A DNA stretch of 7,137 bases from Acidobacteriota bacterium (GTDB lineage: Bacteria; Acidobacteriota; Terriglobia; UBA7540). Under the pieces are notes generated by a model. That model ran no database searches and was not told the DNA's origin. It saw nothing but the letters and a program-made list of their open reading frames with translations. Below are positions 5,522 to 7,137 of the stretch, in pieces. The stretch spans positions 2,599 to 9,735 of the forward strand of contig PLWR01000507.1 in assembly GCA_003165615.1 (NCBI GenBank), written 5' to 3'. Both the position numbers and the translations under genes were made by a program. Numbering within the stretch: the first letter of the stretch is position 1; each line of letters begins with the position of its first letter.

Positions 5522-6310
5522 ATGCATATGAAACTTCGAGACCGCGTAGTACTCGTAACGGGAGGCAGCATTGGGCTGGGCGCCGAAATCGCCCTGGAAG
5601 CAGCCCGCGAGGGCGCCGACGTTGTTATCAACTACAGCTCCCATCGTTCCGACGCGGAACAGGTGCTGCGGGAAGTTCAGAGTCTGGGACGCCGGGGAAT
5701 CGTTTTCCAAGCCGACGTAGGGATCAAAATCGAAGTCGACGCATTGGTGGCGGCGGGCATTGAGGCGCTGGGCAGAATCGACGTGCTGGTCAACAATGCG
5801 GGAATCGCTCTCTGGAAGCCCTTTCTGGAACTCGACGAAGCCAACTGGGACAGCACCCTTCAAACCAACCTCAAGAGCGTTTTCCTCTGTTCCCAGGCCG
5901 TGGCGCGGCACTTGGTTGCCCGCAAGAGCCGGGGCAGCATCGTCAACATTTCTTCTATTGCCGCGGCGGGCGCGCTGGACTGCCTGGTTCCCTATTGCGC
6001 TTCCAAAGGCGGGATGCTGCTGATCACCAAGGCGATGGCCACGGAATTGGCTCCTTACAACATCCGGGTTAATTCGGTGGCGCCCGGGACGATCGACATT
6101 GCGCGCAACCGGCAGACGGACCCGAATTATCCCGGCGATTGGCTTCCTTTCATTCCCATGGGACGAGTCGGCCTGCCGTCAGATGTCGCCAAGCCCGTTA
6201 TTTTCCTGGCTTCCGACGAGGCCGCTTATGTAACGGGCCAGACGTTTTGGGCGGATGGCGGCGAGACATCTTATGTTCCCATGCCGCGGGCTGATTTTGC
6301 CAGGAAATGA
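5522..6310 (+). CDS. SDR family NAD(P)-dependent oxidoreductase
   Basis: A classical SDR of 262 residues. Motifs: TGGSIGLG (13-20; Leu replaces the usual Ile), QADVG (63-67), NNAG (91-94), and a catalytic set of Asn116, Ser144 or Ser145, Tyr158 and Lys162 (YCASK), with VAPGTIDIARN from about 186 and ADGG at 244-247. It shares the P.Y...W.P..PMGR.G signature and overall length with the minus-strand SDR at 2556-3362, so both belong to one subfamily and may be an old duplication. The adjoining DUF1537 kinase suggests it oxidises a sugar acid or sugar alcohol to the keto compound that the kinase phosphorylates; the substrate is inferred only. No Shine-Dalgarno site precedes the ATG at 5522 or the second ATG at 5528 (two residues shorter), so the start is uncertain. 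It overlaps the kinase start by four bases (ATGA). Confidence 0.93.
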   Translation: MHMKLRDRVVLVTGGSIGLGAEIALEAAREGADVVINYSSHRSDAEQVLREVQSLGRRGIVFQADVGIKIEVDALVAAGIEALGRIDVLVNNAGIALWKPFLELDEANWDSTLQTNLKSVFLCSQAVARHLVARKSRGSIVNISSIAAAGALDCLVPYCASKGGMLLITKAMATELAPYNIRVNSVAPGTIDIARNRQTDPNYPGDWLPFIPMGRVGLPSDVAKPVIFLASDEAAYVTGQTFWADGGETSYVPMPRADFARK

Positions 6311-7137
6311 CGCTTGATTCTTACGACCTCGGGATCGTTGCCGATGATTTGACGGGCGCTTGCGACGTCGCAGCGTGTTTTGCACCCCAGCTTGGTTCGG
6401 TTGGGGTCGCGGTTTCGCTCGATTCCGAATTGGCCGCGGGGCACGCTCAGGTCATTAATACCCAAAGCCGCCTCCAGGATTACCAATCAGCGCGCGATCT
6501 CTTGCGCCGCGTGGGGTCGGCTCTGAATTCAAAAAGGGTCATTTTCAAGAAAATTGACGCCGGGTTGCGAGGACCATTGGGCGCCGAGCTCGCGGGTTTG
6601 CTCGAGGGCCTCAATCGCGCTGGCAAAAAATGGAGTTGTGTCGTGGCGCCGGCAATCCCCTCCATTGGCAGAACCACCCGCGAGGGAATTCAATACGACC
6701 ATGGCGTTCCCATCAACCAGGGCGCATTGAGTCGCGACCCCCACTCACCGCCCGCGTCGGCGGATATCCGGCACGTGATCCAACAAACCGGGGGCGGAGA
6801 TTTTTTGGTGGCCGATGCGGAAAACTCCAGAGATTTGGAACGCATTGTGGATGCACATTTAAAGGAAGAATGCGTTGTCTTTGCAGGTTCGCTGGGCTTG
6901 GCGAGGGCGCTGGCGGGCCGACTGCGCGGCCAATTCAGCGATGATGTCCCGGGACCACCTGCGCAACAGCCTCTCCTTGCCTGCGGTTCGCGCCAGCCGT
7001 GCTCATCGCGCCAGGTCGAACATGCGCAACGTGGGGATATCCGCATTCTCGGCTTCGATCCCGCGTTGCGGAGGTTCAACGAGGCAATCGAAGACGATTG
7101 GAAAGACCCGCTCCTAGTACATCGTTCGCTTAATGAT
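6307..7137 (+). CDS. Four-carbon acid sugar kinase family protein (DUF1537), 3' end outside window
   Basis: The first 277 residues of a protein whose family is usually about 400-430 long; the frame stays open to the last base. Family members phosphorylate four-carbon sugar acids or their keto forms with ATP (OtnK, DtnK), and relatives act on 3-oxo-isoapionate (OiaK). Seen here: IVADDLTGACD (10-20), the sugar-site segment KKIDAGLRGPLGAEL (81-95), VAPAIPSIGRTTREGIQYDHGVP (113-135), DAENSRDLERIV (170-181), AGSLGLARALAG (193-204) and LLACGSRQPCSSRQVEHA (223-240), which opens the nucleotide-binding half. Most of the C-terminal ATP-binding domain is missing from the window. In the usual KxDSTLRGN motif the Ser, Thr and Asn are replaced by Ala, Gly and Pro. 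The ATG overlaps the SDR stop (ATGA, 6307-6310), with AGGA just ahead, which points to coupled translation. The exact substrate is unknown. Confidence 0.9.
   Translation, partial: MTLDSYDLGIVADDLTGACDVAACFAPQLGSVGVAVSLDSELAAGHAQVINTQSRLQDYQSARDLLRRVGSALNSKRVIFKKIDAGLRGPLGAELAGLLEGLNRAGKKWSCVVAPAIPSIGRTTREGIQYDHGVPINQGALSRDPHSPPASADIRHVIQQTGGGDFLVADAENSRDLERIVDAHLKEECVVFAGSLGLARALAGRLRGQFSDDVPGPPAQQPLLACGSRQPCSSRQVEHAQRGDIRILGFDPALRRFNEAIEDDWKDPLLVHRSLND

Overview
This window looks like a piece of a moderately GC-rich Gram-negative genome, most likely an acidobacterium. This is inference from two signs. The N-terminal domain of the TPR protein (VPSSRV..LVEQRGIDF.P...YL) is of a type I associate with Acidobacteriota. 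The dispersed palindromic repeats, including one with TGTCATCCTGA ends, are of a kind common in those genomes. No rRNA, tRNA, phage or transposase gene is visible.

Layout. 1-243 is non-coding and holds a 23-bp repeat arm, a candidate promoter and a good ribosome binding site. 244-1248 (+) encodes an exported TPR protein. 1249-1579 is a repeat-rich gap between convergent genes. 1580-2554 (-) is a 3-hydroxyacyl-CoA-dehydrogenase-like oxidoreductase, and 2556-3362 (-) is an SDR dehydrogenase directly upstream and translationally adjoining it. 3363-3842 is non-coding and mostly filled by a 302-bp inverted-repeat element with nested palindromes. 3843-5249 (-) is an exported aldose 1-epimerase (mutarotase) carrying a 97-bp palindromic repeat inside its coding region. 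5250-5521 is a divergent control region with five 11-bp tandem repeats. 5522-6310 (+) is a second SDR of the same subfamily, followed with a 4-base overlap by a DUF1537-type sugar-acid kinase (6307 to the window end, incomplete).

How the genes may work together. Two divergent sets share one control region: mutarotase, SDR and hydroxyacid dehydrogenase leftward; SDR and four-carbon acid sugar kinase rightward. The mix of anomer handling, two NAD(P)-dependent sugar or polyol dehydrogenases, a hydroxyacid dehydrogenase and a sugar-acid kinase suggests a sugar to sugar-acid catabolic locus. The substrate cannot be read from the sequence, and the expected aldolase, decarboxylase or isomerase would lie beyond 7137.

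Most notable points: the mutarotase has Leu where the family's catalytic Glu sits; a palindromic repeat is inserted in frame between its signal peptide and catalytic domain; the kinase has changes in its usual KxDSTLRGN motif; and the divergent region carries an 11-bp-periodic repeat plus an inverted copy near the opposite gene.
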